64,000 nt of DNA from Tragulus kanchil (GCA_022376925.1 JAIOJX010000005.1:158611501-158675500), one strand, 5' to 3'. Numbered from the stretch's first letter, positions 36,807 through 49,298 are shown. Notes: generated by a model not told the origin, from the letters alone. Made by a program: numbers and translations.

Positions 36807-37090
36807 GAAAGTCTTAACTTCCTACAAAAACTAGACAGCAGCAAACAGCTCTACTAAATCATCACTCTTCACTCACCCTAGGCAAACAAGAGAAAGGCCA
36901 GTACAAACAGATGACATCCCAGCAGACAATGACAAAGGAGGCTTTCAACAGTGCATCCAGTCTGTCTGAGTTGTTATATATCACTCTAAATATCATTCAG
37001 ACAATGTCTGCAAAGTTTTCTATTTAAGGGAGTACTACAAAGGAAAAGATGGAGTTGTTAATAAGGGGGATTAGTTTCTAGAATGTAGCA
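34754..37090. other. Unannotated intronic sequence with duplication 11
   Basis: Apart from the orphan mariner 3' end at 35703-35865 no gene or transposon is recognised. The 121-codon frame at 34683 and 35795 begins inside the mariner end and is chance. Confidence 0.5.
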
Positions 37091-37097
37091 ATATGGG

Positions 37098-37236
37098 TCA
37101 TGCTACCTGGAGAAGTAACTGGCAACTCATTCCAGCATTCTTGCCTGGAGAATCCCATGGACAGAGGAGCCTGGCAGGCTACATCCATGGGGTCACAAAG
37201 AGTCAGACATTACTTAGTGACTCAACAACAACCAGT
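37098..37236 (+). mobile_element. Bov-A-type SINE monomer
   Basis: Reads acctggagaagtaactggc, cattcttgcctggagaatcc, catggacagaggagcctgg and gtcacaaagagtcagacat. Confidence 0.9.
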
Positions 37237-37358
37237 TCATTACAAAGAATTCTTTGTGTTGCTTGGAAAACAATTCAAAGTTTTCACAACCATTTGGTAT
37301 AGGAACAAATACCTGACAAATGAACTGAAAACAGAAAACTTATATGAGGTCTCATCTC

Positions 37359-37627
37359 AAGCCTTCCTGGTGGTCCAGTGGATAAGGACATCGCCTTGCA
37401 GTGCAAGGGGCACCGGTTCGATCCCTGGCCTGGGAGGATCCCATGTGCCGCAGAGCGGCAGGACCAGCATGTCCAACTACTGAGCTGGAGCTCTGGAGCT
37501 CATGTGCCCAGAGCCAGTGCTCTGCGACGAGAGAGGCCACTGCAATGGGAGGCCCACACAGGCCAAAGAACAAAGATAAATGAATGAAAGATCAATAGAA
37601 GTGGCCAAAAAAAAAAAAAAAACAGAC
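37359..37627 (+). mobile_element. tRNA-Glu-derived SINE, unrecognised subfamily, complete, locus F
   Basis: Head caagccttcctggtggtcc, B-box ggttcgatccctgg, tail block gatcaatagaagtggcc and poly(A). Flanked by gtctcatctc (37349-37358 and 37628-37637). Confidence 0.92.
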
Positions 37628-37639
37628 GTCTCATCTCCT

Positions 37640-39055
37640 AACGACAATGAGGTATCCTTTGTCCTTATTTTTCTCCTGAGTAGCCATGCTGTTACTGCAG
37701 CAAAGAGGTGAGGATTAGGAGACACTACACTTACAGAAGTCAGTGTCTTCACCTGAATAGTGATCAAAACAATTAGTTGGCTACAAAACTTTTGTAATGG
37801 GTTAATAACTATACTGAAGAACCACCTCCTCTAAGAAAAAATACTGACTCGTGCATTTTCCATCACCCTTGCCACCATCATTACATAAAAACTATAAAAG
37901 AATTATATATGCATCTATCCTTCATAGCCAAGTGACAAATACTTCTTCTCCCTCTGGGCGAAGTGTGCACTTATCTAGACTTTTAGGCAGAGCATTCACT
38001 TATCCACATTAATGGAAAATCAGATCAAACACAGGATAATTTTAATAAAAGATGACAAGTAAACCTAACATATTATTATTAGATCTTTCTTTGTCAGAAA
38101 ATAAGACATAAATCTGGGAGATGACAGTTAACAAGGGTTCAAGCCACAGGTTAATTTAAACAAGATAGCACAGGTAGCTGTATGGTTGAACAAGAAAAGT
38201 CAAAGCTGCTTCTAACAGATGGAAAATACCCAGGCAAAAAGGCATCCACAAGATGCAACATTTTGGTTCACGTCATTCCTTTAAAACTCACATACCAACA
38301 GTATATCTACTAAATCTGGAGGAAAAGAAAGTAATATCCAGCAAAATACAAACACAAAAAATTAATGTGTAATACCACTGACATTTAACAAATAAATGTT
38401 TTTTGTAATTCAACAGCACCTTTCATTGGTTCAAATTCTAAACATTTCATATATTACATCAGTCTATGAAGATATTCTCGGGGTGGGGTGAGGGGCTAGG
38501 TGAAAAGGCTGAGATTCCACCTATCATGAATCTAGATGAGAACTCAAATGAAAGGCAACAGCAAAAGAGAAACTGCACTCTTTATTTCCTGCCCAATGGT
38601 CATGGAAAAGGAATAAAGTTCAAAGTTTAATAAAATTTCCATTTGTTGACTATTTTAGTCATTCACTACAAAGGTTGCCTGAATTCTCCAAAAGAAAATT
38701 CTCCATGTAATCACCCTGAGCAGTTACAACCCCCAGCAGAAAAAGAGAAAGAGCTAGAAGGAAACATTAGAGTACATCTTTTCTGTCTCTGCCTCAGCAA
38801 GACTTAAAAGTACCCCTGTTCTATGACCACAAGAGATTTCATTGCTTCTTTTTGTGTCACATTTCACTGCCTCCCAAAGCTCAAAACCATTAATAACTAA
38901 TGTCTTACTTTGTAATCCTGAAAATACCTTAATAATCTTGTCATCAGAGTGAAAACAAAGGCTGTCACAAACATAAGGAGTAAGAGTTGTGATCTGGGAG
39001 TAAAGGGCCTGTCTCGAATGTATGACCTCAGGTTTGTGTTTTCTCATCCATTAAA
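37640..39055. other. Unannotated intronic sequence
   Basis: No recognisable gene or repeat. The 97-codon frame near 38754 on the minus strand has no family resemblance. Confidence 0.5.
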
Positions 39056-39061
39056 ACAAAA

Positions 39062-39305
39062 TGGGGGTATTTCCCTGGTGATCCAGTGATTAAGAATCTG
39101 TCTTGCAATGGAAGGAATGTAAATTCAATCCCTGGTTGGGGAACTACGATCACAGATGCCTGGGAGCAACTAAGCCCCCATGCAAGTAGAAAGTCCATGT
39201 GCCACAAGGAAAGATCTGCGTGAGACAACAGAGATCCTGTGTGCTGCAACTAAGGCCTGACACAGCTCCACATCCCCCAAAAAGTTTTTTTAATTGAAAA
39301 AAAGC
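39062..39305 (+). mobile_element. CHR-2-type SINE, diverged
   Basis: Order gtatttccctggtgatccag, ttcaatccctggttgggg, gagcaactaagcccccatg and gctgcaactaaggcctgac, then an A/T-rich tail. Confidence 0.8.
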
Positions 39306-39383
39306 AAAATTGGTTACTTTAACCAGTGACTTCTGCCATTCTATAAATCTGTGATCACACAAAAATACAATCATATATAGTCT

Positions 39384-39592
39384 AATGGTGGTTCACTGGT
39401 AAAGAACACACTTGCAATCCAGGAGACTCAAATTTAAGTCTGGGTTGGGAAGATGCCCAGGAGGAAACGGCAACCCTCTCCAGTATTCTTGCCAGGAGAA
39501 TTCCATGGACAGAGGATCCTGGTGAGCTATAGTCCATGGGGTCACAGAGAGTCAGATACAACTTAGAGACTAAACAAAAGCAACAACAATAT
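39384..39592 (+). mobile_element. Bov-A2-type SINE, copy 1
   Basis: Left monomer ggtggttcactggtaaagaa, then gaggaaacggcaaccctctcc, ccatggacagaggatcctgg and gtcacagagagtcagatac. Repeated at 40467-40675. Confidence 0.88.
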
Positions 39593-40466
39593 AATATGAG
39601 GATTACTAAACTTGCAATTATTTCTAAGCTAAATATCAACTAAAACCTTCTGATAGGGACTACTTTCTAATTTTTCAGTTCTGCAACATTTTTCCTAAGA
39701 TCTTCATTTAATTCACTATGACAGTTAAATATTAAATATGGTGAAGGAAAGACCCTGTGATTTTTTCTTTGAGTGCCATTCCAATTACATGACTTGTTAT
39801 AAATGTATGCAAAGGCATCATCACCTCTTATTTATTAACTGGGTTTTCTTATCACTTTGGGACTATTCTGTCATACCAAATCCAATCCTACTTCCATACT
39901 GCATTTCCACAGCTGTTTACTTCCCTTAAGAAAGTTATCTTGTCTTAATCCTGTTAAATGCCATATTATGTATGCTCACCAACTTTTCTAAAATATCAGG
40001 TATTCTGAATTTTAATATAGTTGTCTACTGAACCACTTAGCCCACCCAACTTGATGCCATTCACAAATTTTATGAGCATATTCTGTGTATAACCACCTAA
40101 GACTGTGCTGGAAATATTAGCAGCTCAGGACCCATCTAACAGAATTCAACTTAAGTGTGCACAGCTGCACTCCCAATGCTGAGGACTTGTGCTGAGGGAT
40201 GACTGAACTGTTCTAAGAAGGAGCTGGTCATCACGAGTCGGGCTATATTCCTGGCCAGACAACTCTGCCACCTCTCACAAACACACACTACTTAAACCAT
40301 TTGAAGAAAACCAAGATGAAAGACTGTAACTTGGCAGAAAACAGATAACAAATAACCTACAGCAGGTGCCCTATGATGGTGACTCTGCAGCAGCATCTTC
40401 TTCAATAAATACAGCAGTTTTCTTGACAAGACTCCACTGGCTACAAAATACAATCATATATAGTCT

Positions 40467-40675
40467 AATGGTGGTTCACTGGTAAAGAACACACTTGCAA
40501 TCCAGGAGACTCAAATTTAAGTCTGGGTTGGGAAGATGCCCAGGAGGAAACGGCAACCCTCTCCAGTATTCTTGCCAGGAGAATTCCATGGACAGAGGAT
40601 CCTGGTGAGCTATAGTCCATGGGGTCACAGAGAGTCAGATACAACTTAGAGACTAAACAAAAGCAACAACAATAT
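40467..40675 (+). mobile_element. Bov-A2-type SINE, copy 2
   Basis: Same insertion repeated by duplication 12. Confidence 0.88.
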
Positions 40676-41920
40676 AATATGAGGATTACTAAACTTGCAA
40701 TTATTTCTAAGCTAAATATCAACTAAAACCTTCTGATAGGGACTACTTTCTAATTTTTCAGTTCTGCAACATTTTTCCTAAGATCTTCATTTAATTCACT
40801 ATGACAGTTAAATATTAAATATGGTGAAGGAAAGACCCTGTGATTTTTTCTTTGAGTGCCATTCCAATTACATGACTTGTTATAAATGTATGCAAAGGCA
40901 TCATCACCTCTTATTTATTAACTGGGTTTTCTTATCACTTTGGGACTATTCTGTCATACCAAATCCAATCCTACTTCCATACTGCATTTCCACAGCTGTT
41001 TACTTCCCTTAAGAAAGTTATCTTGTCTTAATCCTGTTAAATGCCATATTATGTATGCTCACCAACTTTTCTAAAATATCAGGTATTCTGAATTTTAATA
41101 TAGTTGTCTACTGAACCACTTAGCCCACCCAACTTGATGCCATTCACAAATTTTATGAGCATATTCTGTGTATAACCACCTAAGACTGTGCTGGAAATAT
41201 TAGCAGCTCAGGACCCATCTAACAGAATTCAACTTAAGTGTGCACAGCTGCACTCCCAATGCTGAGGACTTGTGCTGAGGGATGACTGAACTGTTCTAAG
41301 AAGGAGCTGGTCATCACGAGTCGGGCTATATTCCTGGCCAGACAACTCTGCCACCTCTCACAAACACACACTACTTAAACCATTTGAAGAAAACCAAGAT
41401 GAAAGACTGTAACTTGGCAGAAAACAGATAACAAATAACCTACAGCAGGTGCCCTATGATGGTGACTCTGCAGCAGCAGCATCTTCTTCAATAAATACAG
41501 CAGTTTTCTTGACAAGACTCCACTCAATTGGCTATATGAATCTATGTTCTTCATATCCTCCATAAGACAGACAAATATGCCCAATGTCAGTCTGCCAAAT
41601 GCTCTCCCAGTCTGCAGAGCTATTTTCCAATATAGAGGCTTATTTCCACTCCTATCATTTGAGCTTAATGTTTATGAACAACCAGTTACTTTTTTTCCCC
41701 ACATCTATCTATGCCTTATGATTAGGCCTATTTTACTTGCTGCTGTGATCACACAGTTTAGTGACTACCTAAATGATTAAGTGCAACCAGACAATATTAA
41801 CTCTATGGTGAATATTTTAAATTGATTAAAATACAGGTTGCTATTTTAAAAAGAGGAGGGAAGAAAGAAGGATGCTACCAGATTAGGCATGAGCAAGACA
41901 ATTCAAAGACTAAGGAAATG
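40676..41920. other. Unannotated intronic sequence
   Basis: No recognisable gene or repeat; it belongs to duplications 12 and 13. Confidence 0.5.
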
Positions 41921-43325
41921 TGGGCTTCCCTGGTAGCTCAGTGGTGAAGAGTTCGCCTGCCAACACAGGAGAACAGGTTTGGTCCCTGATCCAGGAAGAC
42001 GCTACATGCTGTGGAGCAACGAAGCCCGTGGGCCACAACTATGGAGCCTGTGTTCTAGAGCCTCGAGCTGCAACTATCAAGCCCATGTGCCATAACTACT
42101 GAAGTCCGTATGCCCTAGAGACTGAGTTCCACAAGAAGAGAAGTCACCACAACAAGAAGCCTGCTCACCTCAACTAGAGAGTAGCCCCTACTCCCTGTAA
42201 CTAGAGAAGAGCCTGCAGCAGCAGTGAAAACCCAGAATAGACAAAACTGTGTATAACCACCTAAGACTGTGCTGGAAATATTAGCAGCTCAGGACCCATC
42301 TAACAGAATTCAACTTAAGTGTGCACAGCTGCACTCCCAATGCTGAGGACTTGTGCTGAGGGATGACTGAACTGTTCTAAGAAGGAGCTGGTCATCACGA
42401 GTCGGGCTATATTCCTGGCCAGACAACTCTGCCACCTCTCACAAACACACACTACTTAAACCATTTGAAGAAAACCAAGATGAAAGACTGTAACTTGGCA
42501 GAAAACAGATAACAAATAACCTACAGCAGGTGCCCTATGATGGTGACTCTGCAGCAGCAGCATCTTCTTCAATAAATACAGCAGTTTTCTTGACAAGACT
42601 CCACTCAATTGGCTATATGAATCTATGTTCTTCATATCCTCCATAAGACAGACAAATATGCCCAATGTCAGTCTGCCAAATGCTCTCCCAGTCTGCAGAG
42701 CTATTTTCCAATATAGAGGCTTATTTCCACTCCTATCATTTGAGCTTAATGTTTATGAACAACCAGTTACTTTTTTTCCCCACATCTATCTATGCCTTAT
42801 GATTAGGCCTATTTTACTTGCTGCTGTGATCACACAGTTTAGTGACTACCTAAATGATTAAGTGCAACCAGACAATATTAACTCTATGGTGAATATTTTA
42901 AATTGATTAAAATACAGGTTGCTATTTTAAAAAGAGGAGGGAAGAAAGAAGGATGCTACCAGATTAGGCATGAGCAAGACAATTCAAAGACTAAGGAAAT
43001 GTGGGCTTCCCTGGTAGCTCAGTGGTGAAGAGTTCGCCTGCCAACACAGGAGAACAGGTTTGGTCCCTGATCCAGGAAGACGCTACATGCTGTGGAGCAA
43101 CGAAGCCCGTGGGCCACAACTATGGAGCCTGTGTTCTAGAGCCTCGGAGCTGCAACTATCAAGCCCATGTGCCATAACTACTGAAGTCCGTATGCCCTAG
43201 AGACTGAGTTCCACAAGAAGAGAAGTCACCACAACAAGAAGCCTGCTCACCTCAACTAGAGAGTAGCCCCTACTCCCTGTAACTAGAGAAGAGCCTGCAG
43301 CAGCAGTGAAAACCCAGAATAGACA
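41167..43325. repeat. Direct tandem duplication 13 (offset 1081), chained to 12
   Basis: Copies are about 41167-42243 and 42248-43325. The edge ctgtgtataaccacc occurs at about 40085, 41167 and 42248. A one-base difference (gcctcgagc against gcctcggagc) lies inside the SINE. The first copy of that SINE loses its tail at the join. Confidence 0.95.
41922..42243 (+). mobile_element. CHR-2-type SINE, first copy, tail lost at duplication join
   Basis: Head gggcttccctggtagctcag, then repeated gccacaactatggagcctg-like modules of the CHR-2 body. The copy ends at agaatagacaaaa where duplication 13 restarts. Confidence 0.9.
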
Positions 43326-43370
43326 AAAATACATAAATAATTTTTTTAAAAAATTTTTAAAAAAAGCAAG
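43003..43370 (+). mobile_element. CHR-2-type SINE, complete second copy
   Basis: Same insertion with its natural A/T-rich tail (atacataaataattttttt). One extra G relative to the first copy. Confidence 0.9.
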
Positions 43371-43389
43371 CCTGGATGCTAATTAACTA

Positions 43390-43535
43390 GCAACATTTAT
43401 TTAGGCATTCATGTGCCAGTCACCAGCAAGATTAAATGGCTTAACCATTTTACGCCAGCATGCATTTTACAACTACTAACACACTGCTTTCACCACTGGC
43501 ATTTTTCACATGAGAAAACTAAGGCACACAGCCAC
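43390..43535 (-). mobile_element. MIR-like fragment
   Basis: Order tttaggcattcatgtgccag, catttttcacatgagaaaac, aaggcacacagccac resembles reverse MIR. Confidence 0.45.
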
Positions 43536-43539
43536 TCAA

Positions 43540-44620
43540 ACATACACATATATTTTAAACTAAAACCTCAAGTCTTTTTCCCCAGAATCCCATGCTTTAT
43601 CCCATTGTATTTTCACTTATCCATCAATTTTATTAAAATAAGGGGTTTCTGGTATACATTTCCCATGTTGTGGACAAGCCAGCCACAATCCACAAAGACA
43701 GAGTAAATGGCTTCATGTCAATTACTGACACTATCAGCATGTCATATTTTCTTTTCCCAGGAAAAGAAAGGAAAGTATTCACAGGCTTACATGTAACATT
43801 TTGAGATCCCACCCATGATCAATCAATACCATAAGGAGTTTTAGGAACACACAAGACAAAACAAAACAAGCAACTCTACTAAAATCTTACCAAAAAAAAA
43901 AAAAAACAGATAAAAAGAAATGAACTATAAATGAAATCTTAACATTCATAAATAATTAGCCTATTTTTTGGATTCCACTAATTTCTCTACTGTACTACTG
44001 AGCTGAGTACTAAGCTGCAACCAAATGTCAAAAATAACTTCTAAAACATAAAATTCATCTCCATACCTTATATACTACCACGATAAAGTCCTCTTTGAGG
44101 CTGGCTGTAAGTCAATATAACCAGTCAAGCAGATATCTGGAATATATTTATCCAAACACAGAAATCTAATGAAGAGAAAACAGAGTATCTTTCCAGGATA
44201 CAGCTAATGAAGTTACTTTTTTAAAGCATTCTATGCAATAGCCCCACCACCACCAATGTAAGAACTATTTCAAGCAATGGATGCTGAACCCATTAGCTAA
44301 AAGGTTACTGAAGAACAAGATACCATGTTGTCTCAAAGTTTCATCCAAGCAGTAACTCACTAAATCATATCATCTCAAAAGTTTCATCCCACCTATTGGA
44401 TGAAATATTCACTAAATACAGAAAGTCATGCCTTTAGGATCTCGACCGTCAATATCTTAATCAAGTGACCAAATTTAGCTACACAAGTAAGTAGACAGCT
44501 GGCATTACATTCATCCTGATACAACATACACTTTCATTTTAGAGTATTTAAGGTGTTTTATGATTCTGTACTTTAACTCACTTTTTCACTTAAGCACTGA
44601 TGCATAAAAAAGTACACAAC
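43540..44620. other. Unannotated intronic sequence
   Basis: No recognisable gene or repeat. Confidence 0.5.
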
Positions 44621-44621
44621 T

Positions 44622-44763
44622 GGGCTTCCCTGGTGGTCTAGTGGGTAAGGACACCGCCTTGCAGTGCAAGGGGCGCTGGTTCAATCCCTGGCCTGGGAAG
44701 ATCCCACGTGCTGCAGAGCGGCTGGACCGATGTGTCCAACTACCAAGTCAGAGCTCTGGAGTG
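44622..44763 (+). mobile_element. tRNA-Glu-derived SINE, unrecognised subfamily, 3'-truncated, locus G
   Basis: Head and middle intact to cagagctctggag, then abrupt unrelated sequence with no tail. Confidence 0.88.
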
Positions 44764-45068
44764 ATCACTTTTACATGCCGGATTAAGGGAAAAAACAGGG
44801 GCTTACAAAAGCTCTAGAGGACATTTTTGGAGTAACTGGGAAATTTTTAACATGTATATACAATAATGTCAGAAAATCCCTACCAATTTTTTGAGTCTGA
44901 TAATGATACTGTGGTTATGTATGAGAATCTACATCCTCATTCTTATAAGATTCATGCTGAAATATTTAAGAGGCAAAAACTGTCATGCTATCTGCAAATG
45001 GTTTGAAAATGTATATTTATAGAAAGAGGAAAAGATGATTAGCAAATGTTAAAAATCACTGAATCTAG

Positions 45069-45291
45069 GGCTTCCCTGGTGATCCAGTGGGAAAGAGGCC
45101 ATCCGCAATGCAAGGGGCACTAGTTCGATCCCTGGCCCAGGAAGATCCCACATGCCACCCAGAGCCGGTGCTCTGCAACAGGAGAGGCCACTGCAGTGGG
45201 AGGCCCACACAGGCTGAAGAACAAAGATGGATGAAAATAAATTTAAAAAATAATAGAAGAGGCCAAAATTTAAAAAGAAAAATTAAAAAAC
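45069..45291 (+). mobile_element. tRNA-Glu-derived SINE, unrecognised subfamily, internally deleted, locus H
   Basis: Flanked by the perfect 17-mer aaaatcactgaatctag (45052-45068 and 45292-45308). About 70 bases between gatcccacatgcca and cccagagccggtgctc are missing relative to the full form, so a shortened SINE is present between intact target duplications. Confidence 0.95.
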
Positions 45292-45379
45292 AAAATCACT
45301 GAATCTAGATGAAAAATAAATGGGCATTCAGTATACTTATCTCAAGTTCTCTGTGGGGTTGAAACTTTTAATAACTATG

Positions 45380-45940
45380 AATAAGTTAAAGAAGGATGTC
45401 TACACAAAAAATTATACATGAATCTGTGTTATTCATAACACCCAAAAACTAAAAATAGGCCAAATGCTCATCAACTAATGAAGGGATAGCACAATGTGAT
45501 ATCATCCATAGAATGGGCTTCTAGTCAACACTAAAAAGGAACACACTAAGGATACATGCTAAAACATGGATGAACCTTGAAAACATCCACCTCAGTGAAA
45601 GAAGGCTAGTGTTCTATATATCATGATACCATTTATGCGAAATATTAAGAAAAGAGAAATCTGTAGAAACAGAAAACAGATCAGTTGCCTGGAAGCAGGT
45701 ACAGAAATTTAGCCCCAATAGTCCTAAGGAAACTTTTCAGGGTGATGGAAATGTTCTAAAATTGTGGTAATGGTGGTAGAACACAGTGAATTTACTAAAA
45801 ATCAACAACCTGGACAATTTGTTGTACAATGTACAATAACAAATTCACCCATCATACAATTATAGTGGGTGAATTTTATGAGAGGTAAATTATACCTCCG
45901 TAAAATGATTAACAAAAAAGTTGGAAAAGAAACAACCTAT
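45380..45940 (+). mobile_element. Old L1M fragment, 3' region, sense
   Basis: Landmarks tgttattcataacacccaaa, ctaaaacatggatgaaccttg, gttgcctggaagcaggtac and tgaattttatgagaggtaaa correspond to the L1M ORF2 end and 3' UTR. Confidence 0.8.
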
Positions 45941-46204
45941 AAAGAAAAAAAAATGAAGGTAAAACAACAATTTGGAAAGGGATAAATGTGATTATCTGCT
46001 AGTGTAGATTGGAGGCAGGGAGCAAGACATAAGGTTAAGCTATATAATTAAAAGAACTTATATTTCTAATAAAAAATAGATAAAACTAAAATATTCAATA
46101 AAATGTTTAGAAGAACTCCAACCCCTTATTGTTACATTTCTAGATAAGGCTCCCATCCAAATGATAGAATATAAATTAATTTTATATTCAAAAAACACTA
46201 CTTA

Positions 46205-46496
46205 GGGCTTCCCTGGTGGTCCTGTGGGTAAAGAGTCCGCCTTGCAGTGCAAAGGGCACCAGTTCGACCCCTGGCCTGGGAAGATCCCACATGCCGCAGA
46301 GCAGCTGGACCAGTGTGTCCAATTACGAGCCGGCACTCTGGAGTGCATGCGCCCAGAGCCGGTGCTCTGCAACGAGAGAGGCCACTGCAATGGGAAGTCT
46401 ACACAGGCCAAAGAGAAAAGATGGATGAAAATAAATAAATGAAAGACCAATAAAAGAGGCCAAAATTAAAAAAAAAAAAAAAAAAAGACACTGCCT
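46205..46496 (+). mobile_element. tRNA-Glu-derived SINE, unrecognised subfamily, full length, locus I, copy 1
   Basis: Head gggcttccctggtggtcctg, middle gagtgcatgcgcccagag, tail block gaccaataaaagaggcc and a long poly(A). An imperfect target duplication (aaacacta against agacactg) is possible. Repeated at 47445-47736. Confidence 0.9.
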
Positions 46497-46785
46497 TCAA
46501 CAACAAAATGACAAATAACCCAATTAAAAGTAGGCAAAGGAGAGAATTTCCTGGTGGTCCAGTGGTTGGGACACTGCACTTCACTGCCAAGAGCCTGGGG
46601 TTCGATCTCTAGTCAAGCAACTAGAATCCTGCAAGCCACAGAGCACGGCCAAAAATGGGAAAGAGGGACAAAGCACCTGAAGAGACAACATTTCTCCAAA
46701 GAAGATACAGACATGGCCAGTAATCACAGAAAAAAGATGCCTAATGTCATTTAGTTGTCAGCAAAATGCAAATCAAAACCATGAT
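46497..46785 (+). mobile_element. L1 ORF2 C-terminal fragment, interrupted by a CHR-1 SINE (also at 47737-48025)
   Basis: Reads acaaaatgacaaataaccca, then a SINE at 46543-46655, then catttctccaaagaagatac and gcaaaatgcaaatcaaaacc. It is followed abruptly by an earlier part of ORF2, so L1 order is scrambled here. Confidence 0.75.
46543..46655 (+). mobile_element. CHR-1-type SINE (also at 47783-47895)
   Basis: Reads aatttcctggtggtccagtg, cactgcacttcactgcc, ggttcgatctctagtcaagc and gagcacggccaaaaa. Short CHR form within L1. Confidence 0.85.
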
Positions 46786-47247
46786 GCCAACAAATTTGAG
46801 AACCTAAAACAAATGGATAAATTCCTAGAGACATACAACCTATCAATACAAAATCATGAAGAAACAGAAAACATGAACACACTAATTACTAGGAATGAAA
46901 CTGAACCAGCAATCAAAACCCTCCCAACAAACCGAAGTAGAGGACTAGACAGCTTCATGGTGAATTCTACCAAACACCAATTCTCCTCAGTCTCTAACAA
47001 AAAAATAGTAGGAAGAGGAATGCTTCCAAACTCATCCTACAAAGCCAGCATTATTCTAATACCAAAAGCAAAGAGGGACACCACAATAAAACAGAACTAC
47101 AGGCCAACTTCACTGATGAACACAGATGCAAAAATCCTCAACAAGATACTGCCAAACCAATTCAAAAATACATTAAAAGGATCATACACCATGATCAGGT
47201 GGGATTTACTCTGGACACAAGAATGGTTCAACATCTGCAAATCAACA
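46786..47247 (+). pseudogene. L1 ORF2 reverse-transcriptase fragment, copy 1
   Basis: One open frame retains NYRPTSLMNTDAKILNKIL, the reverse-transcriptase region just before the catalytic palm, and WFNICKS after it. The catalytic YXDD motif is not included. Open only by chance over 170 codons; its start lies in C-terminal ORF2 sequence. Duplicated at 48026-48640. Confidence 0.85.
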
Positions 47248-47444
47248 ATTCTAGGATAAGGCTCCAAAAATAGGTTAAGCTATATAATTAAAAGAACTTA
47301 TATTTCTAATAAAAAATAGATAAAACTAAAATATTCAATAAAATGTTTAGAAGAACTCCAACCCCTTATTGTTACATTTCTAGATAAGGCTCCCATCCAA
47401 ATGATAGAATATAAATTAATTTTATATTCAAAAAACACTACTTA

Positions 47445-47736
47445 GGGCTTCCCTGGTGGTCCTGTGGGTAAAGAGTCCGCCTTGCAGTGCAAAGGGCACC
47501 AGTTCGACCCCTGGCCTGGGAAGATCCCACATGCCGCAGAGCAGCTGGACCAGTGTGCCCAATTACGAGCCGGCACTCTGGAGTGCATGCGCCCAGAGCC
47601 GGTGCTCTGCAACGAGAGAGGCCACTGCAATGGGAAGTCTACACAGGCCAAAGAGAAAAGATGGATGAAAATAAATAAATGAAAGACCAATAAAAGAGGC
47701 CAAAATTAAAAAAAAAAAAAAAAAAAGACACTGCCT
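47445..47736 (+). mobile_element. tRNA-Glu-derived SINE, locus I, copy 2
   Basis: Same insertion repeated by duplication 14, with one T to C change. Confidence 0.9.
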
Positions 47737-48025
47737 TCAACAACAAAATGACAAATAACCCAATTAAAAGTAGGCAAAGGAGAGAATTTCCTGGTGGTCC
47801 AGTGGTTGGGACACTGCACTTCACTGCCAAGAGCCTGGGGTTCGATCTCTAGTCAAGCAACTAGAATCCTGCAAGCCACAGAGCACGGCCAAAAATGGGA
47901 AAGAGGGACAAAGCACCTGAAGAGACAACATTTCTCCAAAGAAGATACAGACATGGCCAGTAATCACAGAAAAAAGATGCCTAATGTCATTTAGTTGTCA
48001 GCAAAATGCAAATCAAAACCATGAT

Positions 48026-48640
48026 GCCAACAAATTTGAGAACCTAAAACAAATGGATAAATTCCTAGAGACATACAACCTATCAATACAAAATCATGAA
48101 GAAACAGAAAACATGAACACACTAATTACTAGGAATGAAACTGAACCAGCAATCAAAACCCTCCCAACAAACCGAAGTAGAGGACTAGACAGCTTCATGG
48201 TGAATTCTACCAAACACCAATTCTCCTCAGTCTCTAACAAAAAAATAGTAGGAAGAGGAATGCTTCCAAACTCATCCTACAAAGCCAGCATTATTCTAAT
48301 ACCAAAAGCAAAGAGGGACACCACAATAAAACAGAACTACAGGCCAACTTCACTGATGAACACAGATGCAAAAATCCTCAACAAGATACTGCCAAACCAA
48401 TTCAAAAATACATTAAAAGGATCATACACCATGATCAGGTGGGATTTACTCTGGACACAAGAATGGTTCAACATCTGCAAATCAACAGGATATATAGTTT
48501 AAACAAAATGATGGATAAAAATCATATGATCATCTTAGCTGATGCAAAAAAAGCATCTGACAAACTTCAGTATCCATTTATGATAAAAATTCTCAACCAA
48601 GTGGGCAAAGTGGATATACTACAAACGAGTTCCACATAAG
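48026..48640 (+). pseudogene. L1 ORF2 reverse-transcriptase fragment, copy 2, extends further
   Basis: Same as 46786-47247 but continues past the copy-one break into DKNHMIILADAKKASDKLQY, which contains the first catalytic-Asp region of the palm (F/YADAxKAFDK in the family, here AFDK changed to ASDK). A frame change lies near 48490. It ends abruptly at 48640. Confidence 0.85.
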
Positions 48641-48645
48641 TCCTA

Positions 48646-49266
48646 AAACTGTAAAATTCCTAGAAGAAACATAGGTCTTGGCAATGACTTTTTGGAATCT
48701 GACACCAAGTGCAACAAAACAAGAATAAACAAGTGAGATGTATAAACAGCTCATGTAACTCATTATTTTTTAAAAAATCTGATGCAAAAGATCTGAATAG
48801 GCATTTATCCAAGGAATACATACAGATGGAAACAGGTACACGGAGAAAATGCTCCACATCACTAATCACCAAGGAAATGCAAATCAAAACCACAAGTCAC
48901 TACTTTATACTTATTAAAATGGCTAGTATCACAGAGACAACAAATAACAAGTGCTTGAGAAGATGTGGAGCAACACAAACCCTTGCACAGTGTTGGTGGG
49001 AATATAAATTGGTGCAGCCACTATGGAAAACAATGTGGAGGTTCCTCATAAAATTAAAAAACTGATCTACCATCGGATCCAGTAATTTCATTTCGGAAGT
49101 ATTTATCTGAAGAAAACAAAACAGTTAACTCAGAAAGATATAGGCAGCCTCCATGTTCACTGTAGCTAGTTACAATAGTCAAGATATAGAAACAACCTAA
49201 GCGTTCATCAATGGACGAATAAATAAAAAATGACGCGGTATGTATATATATATATATATATACACG

Positions 49267-49298
<32 letters not shown>

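Larger units (their letters stand above)
39362..41524. repeat. Direct tandem duplication 12 (offset 1083)
   Basis: Copies are about 39362-40438 and 40445-41524, beginning aaaatacaatcatatatag at a Bov-A SINE. A CAG-type run differs by one unit (gcagcagcatc against gcagcagcagcatc). Confidence 0.95.
46032..48486. repeat. Direct tandem duplication 14 (offset 1240)
   Basis: Copies are 46032-47247 and 47272-48486, beginning aggttaagctatataatt. This is the longest unit. About 24 junction bases are unmatched. One substitution is visible in the SINE (gtgtgtcc against gtgtgccc). The unit carries a SINE and an L1 reverse transcriptase fragment. Confidence 0.95.

Noticed and set aside
46744..47259. 171-172 codon frame as a protein gene
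   Set aside because: It joins two L1 ORF2 pieces in one chance frame and lacks the catalytic motif.
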